A DNA stretch of 64,000 bases, from assembly GCF_947169445.1 (NCBI RefSeq), contig NZ_CAMVPU010000004.1, positions 62,001-126,000 on the forward strand. Reading direction: 5' to 3'. Below, piece after piece: positions 52,223 through 61,660 of the stretch. Below the pieces are notes generated by a model, which was not told the origin of the DNA, did not search any database, and saw only the letters and a list, made by a program, of their open reading frames with translations. Every line of letters begins with the position of its first letter. Position 1 is the stretch's first letter. Origin of the DNA: an uncultured Butyrivibrio sp. Lineage in GTDB: Bacteria > Bacillota > Clostridia > Lachnospirales > Lachnospiraceae. The translations under genes and the position numbers were made by a program.

Positions 52223-55200
52223 ATGAAACTAAAGAAAACACTTGCAATAATCTTAAGTTCAGCTCTTGCTGCCACTTGCATACCTCACGGGGTAATGGCA
52301 ATGGATAATGCAGCGGAGCTTATTTCCGTTGAGGAAGAGTCTACAGAAAAAGAGCAGGATGTCGATGAAGATGCCGTGATTATTGTGACCGAAGATTCGG
52401 CAGAGTTAGTGGAAAAGGTAGATGAACCTACCAAGGCAGATACAAAAGAAGACTCTGAGCAGGAAGAGGAATTATCTGAAGATAAGCCCGCTTCAGACAT
52501 GGAAATTGGTGATTCCAAATCTACTTCTGATGAAAAGAAAGATGAGATGGCAGAAGATGCGGCTGACAAGGAAACAGAGGAAAAGACCGCAGAGCCAGAT
52601 GCAGAAAGCAAAGAAGACCGTGTTGAAGAAGAGCTGATGGTTGAGCTTTTAGAGATGCCATCAGAGCAGGCTGATTATATAGAAGAAAATTATGGCGACA
52701 AAGTTCTTGATATGTATGATATCTGTGTGCCTGAAGACACAGAGTTTCCTGTAACAATCAGCTTTGATGCTGATGTAGTTGATGATCAGGAAGTTATGCT
52801 GTATCACTTTACAGGATCCGACTGGGAAGAGATCGTTCCCGATGAGGTTGATGATGGTAAGATTACAGCAACATTTAACAGCCTTTCACCAGTTGCCGTT
52901 GTTGATATGACAGATGAGCCTGTTGAATACACCTTTACATATGCAGTTATGGAAGGATGTGAGGAGATGGGAAGCGTCTCTGCATATATCGATGTTGTTA
53001 CATCTCTTGAGGATACTAAGACAATTACTGCAGAGCCGGCAGAAAACTATGATTTTACCGGCTGGTTTATCCTCGGGGAAGATGGAGAGTTCACCCTGGT
53101 ATCTGAAGAAGCTGATATGATTCCTGATGAGCTTTCTGATAAAACATTCTACGCCGCATTTGAGCGAGGATATGACGATCAGGAGCTTTCAGTAGAGGCA
53201 GATGGTCACAGGATTACAGCCACTGGTTATATGCCAAAAGGAGCTGTTCTTTCTGCAGAGAAAATCAACTATACAGAGTCTTATGAAGAGCTTATAAACG
53301 AAGAAACCGGTGAGACAGATACAAAGTTTGTTGTATATGATGCTTTCGATATTACCATCACTGTAGATGGCGATGTATGGCAGCCAATTGATGATGAAAC
53401 TTCTGTAAAGATTGAGATCAGTGGTATCGAGATTCCAGAAGAAAATGACGCCGAGGCAATAGATATCCAGGTGCATAGGATAGCTGATGATGAGAGCGAA
53501 GCAACGGAATTGGAAGCCACTATTGAGGAAGATACAGTTACATTTGAAACAGAGCATTTTACAGTTTTTACTATTGGAAGCAATACCTATGACTCCGTAA
53601 ATGCCACAGATAGCTGGGACCTTTCTAAAGACCAGGATGGCAGCATCATGGCTTATTTCTTCGAAGATGAGAAAAAACTTGTTATTACCGGCTCTGGGCA
53701 AATGAAAGACTTCTGGTTTTCATCTCCTTTTTCATCGGCAGTTAGTAATAAAGATGTTACGGTAGAGTGGGTGGATGCAGACGGCATTACAAATATTGGT
53801 GGGAGCTTGTTTTACAGCAAAAAATGTACAATAACAAGTCTGCCAAGCAGTATCACAAGTATTGATCACTATGCATTTGATAATTGCAAAAACTGTGTCA
53901 TAACTGAGATTCCGGAAAGCGTAGAGACAATTGGTGACTATGCCTTTTGCGGCACCGGCATTACAACGCTTACAATACATGGTAACTGTAAGACAATTGG
54001 AACATGGGCGTTTCAGACATGTTATTTAGAATCACTTACCTTAGAAGAAGGCATTGAATCTATTGGGGATTCCGCATTTAATGCTAACCGATCTGAAGGC
54101 TGGCTTGGAATGACAGAACTTGTTATTCCTGACAGTGTGACCACAATTAGTAATGGGGCTTTTGGCTATAACAGAGGCATTACCAAGATTAGCGGTGGTA
54201 ATGGTATTACATCTCTTGGTACAAATGTGTTTGTTGTAGGTCAGTTCGCAACCACTGTAAACACAACTCTTATTACAGATAATGATGTATTAAAAGACTA
54301 TGACTGGGTAGGCGATAAAAGAATCGTTTCAATCCCAAAGATCATAACAATAGATGGAACTGATTACGATGTAACAGATGCACAGGGCTGGGATATAAGC
54401 TATGTTGGGAACGGCGGGTTGATGGCATATTATCTTGAAGATGATAATATCCTTATCATTTCCGGTGCTGGTTCTATGAAAGACTATGTATATAATAGCT
54501 CTTTTGGTGGAGAGACAAGTCCTATCAAAGACCTTACAGGGTATTCTGTTCTTTGGGATGACAAAGGTATTTACGATATCGGAGACTATTTCTTTGCTGC
54601 TTATGAATATGATGTAGATAATACAATGACCATAGATAGCCTGCCATCTGGTATCGTGAATATTGGACAGCATGCTTTTGCTGGATGCGTTAACTTTAAT
54701 CTTGAAATCCCTGATACTGTTACTGATATTGGACTGTATGCTTTTGCGGACTGTTCAGCTCTTACAATTGATCATCTCCCAGATGGGCTTACAAATCTTG
54801 GCAGCCAGGCATTTACAAGATGTGACAGCATTACAAGCATGACGTTGCCAGCAAACATTACGACGGTTCCATATATGCTGTTCCAGCACTGCCAAAATCT
54901 TGAAACAGTAACCTTGGCGAACGGAACTACAGAGATTGAAGGTTTTGCGTTCTCATATTGTGAAAAGCTTCAGACTGTAAATAATATGGATCAGTTAGAA
55001 GAGATCGGTGACAGCACATTTAGAGGCTGTGCTTCATTGCAGATTTCTGAACTTCCAGCAACACTGACTTCGCTAGGTGAATATGCTTTTTCAGGATGTA
55101 CAAGCATTACAGAAATGGATCTTTCCTCTGCGACCGGATTAAGCAGTATTCCTGCAGGAGTGCTCTCAGGCTGTACTGGGCTTGAAAACGTTATATTTCA

Positions 55201-56515
55201 AGCTAACATAACAACCATTGGAGAAAGTTCGTTCAGAAACTGCACAAACCTTGCTTTGATGAGTTTACCAGATAGCCTGACAAGTATTGGCAATTCTGCT
55301 TTTTATAGTTGTGAAGCACTAGCTTTAACAAGCTTTCCGGATGGGCTTACTAGCATTGATGAGTACGCTTTTAACAGTTGTAATGGCCTGACACAGGTAG
55401 ATCTTTCCAACTGTACAGCTCTTACTAATATTGGCAGTAATGCATTTCAACATTGTCAAAACCTTAAAAAGATCAGTCTGTCAGGGTTAACAGCTGTCAC
55501 CGTTGGGGATGATGCATTTGCATACTGCGGAACAGCAAATGAAGGCGAACTTGTTATTGATCTTTCGGGATGTACAGGCATTGTGGATTTGTCGATAATA
55601 CGCAGCTCCTATACAGCAAAAAGTATAGATATAAGTGGTACATCCATTACAGTTATTCCAAACAGCATATTTGGATATAACTGGTACTGGCTTGAGAGCG
55701 TAGAGCTTCCAGATGGCTTACAGAGTATCGGAGATCACTCTTTTTATAACTGTACAGCCCTTGCAGAGATAAATTTTGAAGATCTTACTGCGCTGGAAGA
55801 GATAGGTCCAAGCGCCTTTGCTCAGTGCTATCTTTTTGAGACACTCGATTTATCAAATTGCACAAATCTCACTATAGGACAGAAAGCATTTGAAGATGAG
55901 TATAGACTTACGTCCTTGACTTTGCCAGCTGGAGTAACTGTTGGATCACAGACTTTTGCCGATTGCTACAATCTTTCTGAAATAGCAGCAACTGGTACAG
56001 GAACAATAGCTGAGGATTCATTTGGACTTATGGGACATGTCAATTCTGATATGAATCCACATGCTAATTACTTCCTTGATGGCTCATACCATTCAGTAGT
56101 TCTTCCAGTAAATACAACACTTACTGGAGATGCAGACTGGTTTGATACTCATGATTTTAAAGCTAATAGAAGGCTTGTCGGTGATTATACAATTACCCTT
56201 CCAATGAGTATTGATCTTACATATGATGGTACGGGTTCATGGGATATTGGATATGAAGTGGAGAATAATACAAATGACTGGCCTGTTACTGTAAGACCAA
56301 GGGATACCAATAATGTCTCAGTGAGCTATCTTTCACTCGTCAGCGAGGATAACAGCAGATTACATCTTAGTTTCCCAAGCGACTGGTTTGACGGTACAAG
56401 TTATGATACAGGCGATAATGAAGGAACGCTTACATTATCTACCAACCAGACATTCACACAAGAAAAGACCTATACAGGATCACTTACATTCCAGGCGGGA
56501 ATTTATGTAGATTAA
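52223..56515 (+). CDS. Giant BspA-like leucine-rich-repeat surface protein (1430 aa)
   Basis: The start is ATG 52223 behind GAAAGGA. A signal peptide is followed by an acidic, Glu/Asp/Lys-rich region of about 130 residues, then InlB-type beta repeats (FTYAVMEGC ... NYDFTGWFI). From residue 470 come some 15 or more LRR_5 repeats with the signature IxxIGxxAFxxCxxL (for example TSIDHYAFDNC). The final 100 residues form a beta domain shared with the secreted protein at 36638. BspA-like proteins bind host or matrix targets. No sortase motif was seen, so attachment is unclear. Confidence 0.8.
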   Translation: MKLKKTLAIILSSALAATCIPHGVMAMDNAAELISVEEESTEKEQDVDEDAVIIVTEDSAELVEKVDEPTKADTKEDSEQEEELSEDKPASDMEIGDSKSTSDEKKDEMAEDAADKETEEKTAEPDAESKEDRVEEELMVELLEMPSEQADYIEENYGDKVLDMYDICVPEDTEFPVTISFDADVVDDQEVMLYHFTGSDWEEIVPDEVDDGKITATFNSLSPVAVVDMTDEPVEYTFTYAVMEGCEEMGSVSAYIDVVTSLEDTKTITAEPAENYDFTGWFILGEDGEFTLVSEEADMIPDELSDKTFYAAFERGYDDQELSVEADGHRITATGYMPKGAVLSAEKINYTESYEELINEETGETDTKFVVYDAFDITITVDGDVWQPIDDETSVKIEISGIEIPEENDAEAIDIQVHRIADDESEATELEATIEEDTVTFETEHFTVFTIGSNTYDSVNATDSWDLSKDQDGSIMAYFFEDEKKLVITGSGQMKDFWFSSPFSSAVSNKDVTVEWVDADGITNIGGSLFYSKKCTITSLPSSITSIDHYAFDNCKNCVITEIPESVETIGDYAFCGTGITTLTIHGNCKTIGTWAFQTCYLESLTLEEGIESIGDSAFNANRSEGWLGMTELVIPDSVTTISNGAFGYNRGITKISGGNGITSLGTNVFVVGQFATTVNTTLITDNDVLKDYDWVGDKRIVSIPKIITIDGTDYDVTDAQGWDISYVGNGGLMAYYLEDDNILIISGAGSMKDYVYNSSFGGETSPIKDLTGYSVLWDDKGIYDIGDYFFAAYEYDVDNTMTIDSLPSGIVNIGQHAFAGCVNFNLEIPDTVTDIGLYAFADCSALTIDHLPDGLTNLGSQAFTRCDSITSMTLPANITTVPYMLFQHCQNLETVTLANGTTEIEGFAFSYCEKLQTVNNMDQLEEIGDSTFRGCASLQISELPATLTSLGEYAFSGCTSITEMDLSSATGLSSIPAGVLSGCTGLENVIFQANITTIGESSFRNCTNLALMSLPDSLTSIGNSAFYSCEALALTSFPDGLTSIDEYAFNSCNGLTQVDLSNCTALTNIGSNAFQHCQNLKKISLSGLTAVTVGDDAFAYCGTANEGELVIDLSGCTGIVDLSIIRSSYTAKSIDISGTSITVIPNSIFGYNWYWLESVELPDGLQSIGDHSFYNCTALAEINFEDLTALEEIGPSAFAQCYLFETLDLSNCTNLTIGQKAFEDEYRLTSLTLPAGVTVGSQTFADCYNLSEIAATGTGTIAEDSFGLMGHVNSDMNPHANYFLDGSYHSVVLPVNTTLTGDADWFDTHDFKANRRLVGDYTITLPMSIDLTYDGTGSWDIGYEVENNTNDWPVTVRPRDTNNVSVSYLSLVSEDNSRLHLSFPSDWFDGTSYDTGDNEGTLTLSTNQTFTQEKTYTGSLTFQAGIYVD

Positions 56516-56525
56516 CAGTTTATAG

Positions 56526-56553
56526 CCCTTGCTGATAACTTGGCAGGGGTTTT
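56526..56553 (+). terminator. Terminator after the LRR gene
   Basis: CCCTTGC pairs with GCAGGGG across 10 bases, then TTTTC. It lies about 10 bases after the stop. Confidence 0.65.
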
Positions 56554-56562
56554 CTGTTGTCT

Positions 56563-56656
56563 AAAATAGTACAAGCTATATACTGCCTCACTAAATTATA
56601 CAAGCTATATGCTGCCTCAAATTGCACAGATTATATGGTGCCTAAATTTGCACAGG
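56563..56656 (+). repeat. Four direct repeats leading into a backbone promoter element
   Basis: Four related units in tandem: AAATAGTACAAGCTATATAC, AAATTATACAAGCTATATGC, AAATTGCACAGATTATATGG and AAATTTGCACAGGCTTTGCC, most followed by TGCCT(C). The last is the upstream half of the promoter element. This suggests multiple binding sites for one factor. Confidence 0.6.
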
Positions 56657-56682
56657 CTTTGCCTTGTCAGTTCGTAATATTC
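56647..56682 (+). promoter_or_regulatory. Shared backbone promoter element, 56716 operon
   Basis: TTTGCACAGG (56647-56656)-N16-CGTAATATTC (56673-56682), 33 bases before the start at 56716. Confidence 0.7.
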
Positions 56683-56715
56683 ATAGAGAACAAAACCTTT
56701 TGAAAGGATGTAAAC

Positions 56716-57870
56716 ATGTTGAATTCAAGTTTATTGTCAATTTTGGCAACGGGAGTAGTCGAAACAGAAGCAGTGAAAGGTACAGGGCAATTTGACAGAC
56801 TGGTTTACTGGATCGAGACTTCTGATCTGTTTAAGAAATACATATCGACTTGGGCAGCCCCGCTTAACAACGCTTCATTTGATGCGGTGCTGCTTATTGT
56901 TCTGTTTTTTATCCTTATCTGGACTGTATATGGAATCATCATGAATATCATTTACCATCGCAAGGTAAAAGCTGATCAGGAACGCATCCGCAGAGAACGT
57001 GATGAGTATATGAAATGGCTTAAGGAAAGTGGCGCAGCTGGGGCTCCGGTAATGTCATTTGATGAATGGCGGGCAAGAAAAGATTCTGAAGGCAAGCAAC
57101 TTACACCCGAACAAAAAGCAGTTGTTGAAAACTACAATGCGGTCAAGGATGAAGTTAAAGATACAGCCATCGGAAAGCTTAATAACATTACCCGGACTCT
57201 TAAGGAACGAAAAGAAGACAGGGATCTCGATAAAGAGCTTGATATGCGCGAAAAGGAAGAGGCTGCCCGAAAGAAAGCCCAGGAAGAGGAAGAAAAGAGG
57301 CTTGCAGCACTTAAAGAGGAGCCTAAACAGGAGACACAGACGATTGAGCAGGCAATGATGCCAAAGCCTGTTGTTACTCAGGCAGATGCTATCAGGCAGA
57401 AGTATTCAAATGAGCACGCAGCTACAGAGCTTGTAGATATCCCAGAAGAGAAGCAGGTATCTATAGCTGAAAGCTCAATTGTAAAGGAAGTAGAAGTGCC
57501 CCAAAGGGTTTCTTCTGAGGCACCAGCTGAAAAGGTGGATGTTCAGAAGCTCCTTGAGGAAAAGACAGCGGAGACTGGTTCTGATAATTCCGGCATGCAG
57601 CCCGGGTTTGCAAATATAATTGATAATCTCAAAGCCAAGAAAGCACAGGAAGAAAAGGCAAGGGCAATTGAGAATGCGGCCCAGGAAGCAACCGAACAGA
57701 ACCTTAAAAAGCTTCAGGCTGAACTTGAAGGAGCGATTACAGCTGATAAAACAGCTGTAAAAACAGAAAACAGCGCATCGAAAGAGGATAAAGAACTTTC
57801 GGCAGCTATGCAGGCGGCTTTAAGAGCAAGGGAAAAAGAAAGATTGAAGATGGAAAGGAGACACAAATAA
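56716..57870 (+). CDS. Membrane coiled-coil protein (384 aa)
   Basis: The first 70 residues lead to one membrane helix (AVLLIVLFFILIWTVYGIIM). The remaining 310 residues are cytosolic, highly charged and largely coiled coil (REKEEAARKKAQEEEEKRLA). The membrane anchor plus long rod suggests a scaffold. It heads a five-gene operon and overlaps the next gene by one base. No family was recognised. Confidence 0.6.
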   Translation: MLNSSLLSILATGVVETEAVKGTGQFDRLVYWIETSDLFKKYISTWAAPLNNASFDAVLLIVLFFILIWTVYGIIMNIIYHRKVKADQERIRRERDEYMKWLKESGAAGAPVMSFDEWRARKDSEGKQLTPEQKAVVENYNAVKDEVKDTAIGKLNNITRTLKERKEDRDLDKELDMREKEEAARKKAQEEEEKRLAALKEEPKQETQTIEQAMMPKPVVTQADAIRQKYSNEHAATELVDIPEEKQVSIAESSIVKEVEVPQRVSSEAPAEKVDVQKLLEEKTAETGSDNSGMQPGFANIIDNLKAKKAQEEKARAIENAAQEATEQNLKKLQAELEGAITADKTAVKTENSASKEDKELSAAMQAALRAREKERLKMERRHK

Positions 57871-58133
57871 TGGCAATTACAAAATTTCAGAGAGAACTTA
57901 TCAGAGACACTATCAAGGAGAACAAGACTGTTAATGCACATGAGCTCGTATACCTGGTATCAGACCAGCTTGTAGACCGCTATGAGGATGAATACCTGGA
58001 GAGCCAGCTTAAAAAGGTAGGGCTTGAAACAACAAAGCATATCCGCACTGCTGTTGATGAGTATCTGGCAAAACATAAGAAACAGCTTGAAAAAGAGGGC
58101 TTAATGTATGGATCTGCAGGAGCTGCTAAATAA
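57870..58133 (+). CDS. Small helical protein (87 aa)
   Basis: A soluble, charged and wholly helical protein (FQRELIRDTIKENKTVNAHE), with AAGGAG before the start. It overlaps the preceding stop by one base and the next gene by 26 bases, which indicates tight translational coupling. Function is unknown. Confidence 0.55.
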   Translation: MAITKFQRELIRDTIKENKTVNAHELVYLVSDQLVDRYEDEYLESQLKKVGLETTKHIRTAVDEYLAKHKKQLEKEGLMYGSAGAAK

Positions 58134-59295
58134 TAGGAATACTGTCATAGAGGAGATCTTTAATAAAAAGAATGAGACCAGAGCCTTTTTGCACGCAGTA
58201 TCATCCCTGTGGCGTCACTCCCCTGACAATATCCTTATCATTTATTCTCAGAATAAGGGCGCGTCATGCGTTGCTGGGCGGAAAGCATTTGAAAATCTTG
58301 GGTTTAAGGTACGGGCGGGCGAAAGGCCAGTATATATATTGAACACTGTAGTAAGATGTACCGACCCCGGCAGGTATGTTTATGATGACGCGGGCGAAAG
58401 CATAATGCTCAAAGAAGGTGTACCGCAGTATTATCCCGAACCGGTCTATGAATCGGAATACTCAGCTGTGCCAGCCTTTGATATCAGTCAGCTTGAAGGG
58501 CAGGTCGAGGTAACACAAGAAGGAAGACCTGATGTAGACAAGCTCTGCGAAAATGCGGGCGTGCCCATAATGGAATGTGACAGGTTTCCGGCAGAATGGA
58601 ACTATTACAATTCTTATTATGATGAGGGCGATAAAAAGATAATGCTCCTAAAATCTGCCAAGAATGACGCGCGGGTATCTGCTGTTATCAGGGCATATAT
58701 CCAGTTCACTATGTCAGGAGATAACATGCAGGACATTACACCCGGGACGAAGGATGTGCATGAGATAAAAAGCCGTGAAAACGCGGCAGAACTTATCTGC
58801 TACTGTATAGAAGCTCATTATGGTATCAAACCGACAGCTAAGAATGTCAGCCTGATCATGCAGAATGCCAGGGAAGACCTGCCGGAATTTGTAGACAGGT
58901 ATGAGTTCTTATCCGATGTTTGTCTGTATGTTCAGAGGATCCTCCAGGATCTTGAAGGATACCCACTGACGGTTGAAGAGACCAATATACTCAACTGTCT
59001 TATGACAACTGATGACCCGAACCTGCTCCTTGCTACTTACATGAGAATGGACAATCAGGAAAAAGTGGAAGACAGGATAAAGGCAGTAATAGCACGGGTA
59101 TTTGAACAGCTCATCGGGCCCGTCAGTGAATCGGAACTGACAGCCATCTATGAAGACAGGATCCATAAACAGATATTCACATATCCGCCGTATATGATAA
59201 ATGTAGACCCGCCGGTACTCTCAAAGACCGGCACAACCAGGACAAGCATCTTCAGCTTAAACGGGATGCTGCAGGCTGGAATAATAGAAAGGTAG
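58108..59295 (+). CDS. ArdC-N-like protein (395 aa)
   Basis: Residues 30-130 fit the ArdC N-terminal pattern: SPDNILIIYSQNKGASCVAG, then FENLGFKVRAGERPVYIL and FDISQLEGQ. ArdC proteins bind single-stranded DNA and protect incoming plasmids from restriction. The expected metallopeptidase HExxH is not apparent in the C-terminal half, so only the binding module may be active. GAGGGC lies 8 bases before the start. Its position in a backbone operon supports a role in establishing transferred DNA. Confidence 0.6.
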   Translation: MDLQELLNNRNTVIEEIFNKKNETRAFLHAVSSLWRHSPDNILIIYSQNKGASCVAGRKAFENLGFKVRAGERPVYILNTVVRCTDPGRYVYDDAGESIMLKEGVPQYYPEPVYESEYSAVPAFDISQLEGQVEVTQEGRPDVDKLCENAGVPIMECDRFPAEWNYYNSYYDEGDKKIMLLKSAKNDARVSAVIRAYIQFTMSGDNMQDITPGTKDVHEIKSRENAAELICYCIEAHYGIKPTAKNVSLIMQNAREDLPEFVDRYEFLSDVCLYVQRILQDLEGYPLTVEETNILNCLMTTDDPNLLLATYMRMDNQEKVEDRIKAVIARVFEQLIGPVSESELTAIYEDRIHKQIFTYPPYMINVDPPVLSKTGTTRTSIFSLNGMLQAGIIER

Positions 59296-59303
59296 GTTTA
59301 TTT

Positions 59304-59780
59304 ATGAAAGCACAAGAGGTTTTTAAGGCAGCCTGCGGCAAGGACATCCTTGACGAAAACAAGGCTGTTGTAAAGGTTCAGACAGAATATATCGGAAGAA
59401 ATGACCTGGAACAGACAGAAGTAGACAGCCTTGATATGGATAATCCGATAGTCGAGATCCATCAGAACGCAAGGCTTACGCTGGTAAATCTTATATTTGA
59501 GGATACTGACGATACGGATCTTCTTTACCTGTCAGATATGGTAAAGAAATTCCAGACATCGGCAAATTCCATGGATGACGAGAAGACCCCCGGAATATCA
59601 TTAACAATCATGCCAAAGGAGATCGAGGGCAGCTTTATCCATGGGGTATCCGGGATTGCCCTTTTGCAGGCAAGCAGGGTGAAGACAGGCTTTGATACAG
59701 TATCTTTTGTATTTACAAATGACTGTATTCATGCCTATATGCTGGATGCGGATAAAATCGAGGACGAAGTAGAGGATTGA
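59304..59780 (+). CDS. Hypothetical protein (158 aa)
   Basis: A soluble acidic protein with alternating helix and strand (ARLTLVNLIFEDTDDTDLLY, VSFVFTNDCIHAYMLDAD). It lies 8 bases after the ArdC-N-like gene and is probably co-transcribed with it. No family was recognised. Confidence 0.5.
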   Translation: MKAQEVFKAACGKDILDENKAVVKVQTEYIGRNDLEQTEVDSLDMDNPIVEIHQNARLTLVNLIFEDTDDTDLLYLSDMVKKFQTSANSMDDEKTPGISLTIMPKEIEGSFIHGVSGIALLQASRVKTGFDTVSFVFTNDCIHAYMLDADKIEDEVED

Positions 59781-59841
59781 GAAGCGGAAGCGTCTCTGAT
59801 AAAATCTTTTTGTGGGGAATATTAAGCCATAAGGAGTACAG

Positions 59842-60765
59842 ATGATGCCGGTTACAATAATCCGTGGGAATATCTTCAAGATCGAATGTGACGCTGTTAT
59901 AAGTCCAAATAACGGGCGGGCAATTAGTAATATTATAAATATTGATATTTCTAATTCTGCTACTGCAGAAGACGTTGGAAACTGGTACAAGAAGTCTTTT
60001 CTTATGGCCAGGCAACGCGATCTACAAACTATAGCTCTTCCGGTGATCTGCCCGGATGGGAGCGGCTTATCCCAGGAAGAATGCGTAAGGATTGTTCTTG
60101 ATGAAGCTGCCGGCAACCTGCGGCGCGGTACGCGGGCATATCTGGTCATACCGCCGGACGAAAACAGGAATACAGCAGGAGAGCTTGATAAGTATATCAG
60201 TAAAAAGTATATCCATCAGGAACTGCCTTATGGTGCTTTAGAAGCGGCGTCTGACCAGTCAATCCCTGGGATCAAGAAGGCTCCGAAGTTTGAAGGTTTT
60301 AAAAACCGTTTCAGAAGAAAGGAAAATGCTCAGGCTCCAACCTGCAGTGTTGAACACACTTATATAGCTGATGAAGAACCTTTCAATGATCTTGCTGACA
60401 GGCTTGACGATCGCATAGGGCATATGTCGGATTCTTTCTCCGAATACCTGATGTATCTTATCTCAAGTAAAGACAAAACTGCTTCAGAAGTATATAAAAA
60501 GGCCATCATTGATAAAAAGCTGTTTTCAAAGATAAAGAATAACCCAAACTACCATCCTAATAAGATGACAGCAATGTGTCTGTGCATCGGAGCAGAGCTT
60601 AACATGGATGAAGCAAGAGATCTTCTTTCCAGGGCAGGATATGCGCTTTCGCCCTGCGACAAGACTGATGTTATCTTCTCATTCTTTATAGAAAATGAAA
60701 TATATGACATGATCGAACTGGACATACAGCTTGAAGAGCATGGACTAAAATGCCTTATATCATGA
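59842..60765 (+). CDS. Macro-domain-like protein with C-terminal helical domain (307 aa)
   Basis: Residues 1-120 look like a macro (ADP-ribose-binding) domain: VTIIRGNIFKIECDAVISPNN at the start and TIALPVICPDGSGLSQEE near residue 65, but the glycine-rich ADP-ribose loop is reduced. The C-terminal 110 residues (SFSEYLMYLISSKDKTASEV ... GYALSPCDKTDVIFSFFIEN) form a helical domain seen in other Firmicute macro and signalling proteins. AAGGAG precedes the start. It closes the five-gene operon and sits next to the VWA gene. Confidence 0.6.
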   Translation: MMPVTIIRGNIFKIECDAVISPNNGRAISNIINIDISNSATAEDVGNWYKKSFLMARQRDLQTIALPVICPDGSGLSQEECVRIVLDEAAGNLRRGTRAYLVIPPDENRNTAGELDKYISKKYIHQELPYGALEAASDQSIPGIKKAPKFEGFKNRFRRKENAQAPTCSVEHTYIADEEPFNDLADRLDDRIGHMSDSFSEYLMYLISSKDKTASEVYKKAIIDKKLFSKIKNNPNYHPNKMTAMCLCIGAELNMDEARDLLSRAGYALSPCDKTDVIFSFFIENEIYDMIELDIQLEEHGLKCLIS

Positions 60766-60773
60766 CTTTCTTA

Positions 60774-60794
60774 GGGTCGCCGCTACGGCGACCT
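60774..60794 (+). terminator. Terminator of the 56716 operon
   Basis: GGGTCGCCG-CTA-CGGCGACCT, then TATTTTTAT. It lies 8 bases after the macro-like gene. Confidence 0.85.
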
Positions 60795-60872
60795 TATTTT
60801 TATCTCTGGATGGTAAACTGACATCAACAAATAACCAGCCGGCCAGAAGATAAGAAAGAGAGGACAAAAGTC

Positions 60873-61553
60873 ATGAAAAATAACGCAACAGAGATTGTTT
60901 ATATCCTAGACAGATCAGGGTCCATGAGAGGGCTTGAAGCAGATACCATAGGCGGTTTTAATTCCATGATGAACAAACAGAAAGAAACCGGCGAAAATGC
61001 CATTGTTACTACAGTGCTGTTTGACGATGCCTATGAAGTTCTGCATGACAGGGTATCCCTTGAATCTGTGGGAGAAATGACAGAGAAGCAGTACTACGTC
61101 AGGGGATGCACGGCGCTTCTTGATGCTGTAGGCGAAACAATCCATCATATTGTAGCTATTCACAAGAGCACTCCTAAAGAGGAACTTCCTAAAAAAACTA
61201 TATTTATCATCACCACAGATGGTATGGAGAATGCAAGCGTAAAATATTCATACGACAAGGTAAAGAAAATGGTCAAAAAGCAGCAGAACAAGCGCGGCTG
61301 GGAATTTGTCTTTATCGGTGCGAATATTGATTCTTATGCAGAATCTGAAAAGCTTGGAGTTAAAAAGAACAGGACGGTCAACTATGTACATGATGAAGTG
61401 GGAACAAAAAAGGTATATGCCGGCGTGACTCATATGCTATGCAATGCAATGCGGGCTGATGATGACTGTGAATACACATGCCTTGATACTTCTAACTGGG
61501 CAAATGGTATCAAGGATGATTTTAAACAGCGCGGAAGAAGGAGCTGTACATGA
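60873..61553 (+). CDS. VWA-domain protein (226 aa)
   Basis: A single von Willebrand A domain fills the 226 residues. The metal-site motif DRSGSM is near residue 13, a conserved Thr in RGCTALLDAVG near 75, and an Asp in IFIITTDGMENA near 115. There is no signal peptide, so it acts inside the cell. It follows the macro-domain gene after a terminator. VWA proteins commonly scaffold ATPase or stress complexes; the partner here is unknown. Confidence 0.8.
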   Translation: MKNNATEIVYILDRSGSMRGLEADTIGGFNSMMNKQKETGENAIVTTVLFDDAYEVLHDRVSLESVGEMTEKQYYVRGCTALLDAVGETIHHIVAIHKSTPKEELPKKTIFIITTDGMENASVKYSYDKVKKMVKKQQNKRGWEFVFIGANIDSYAESEKLGVKKNRTVNYVHDEVGTKKVYAGVTHMLCNAMRADDDCEYTCLDTSNWANGIKDDFKQRGRRSCT

Positions 61554-61660
61554 AATCTTTATACAAAGTTTACGATTTGACAATAATAGAATCTGGTAAG
61601 AACTGATATACTGATTAATGCCAAATGGCAGATTGAGCTACATATGAGAGGATGATGAAT

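Noticed and set aside
48559..56515. CRISPR-like or tandem DNA repeats in the large surface genes.
   Set aside because: The repeats are protein-coding modules (MBG-like, LRR) with variable spacing.
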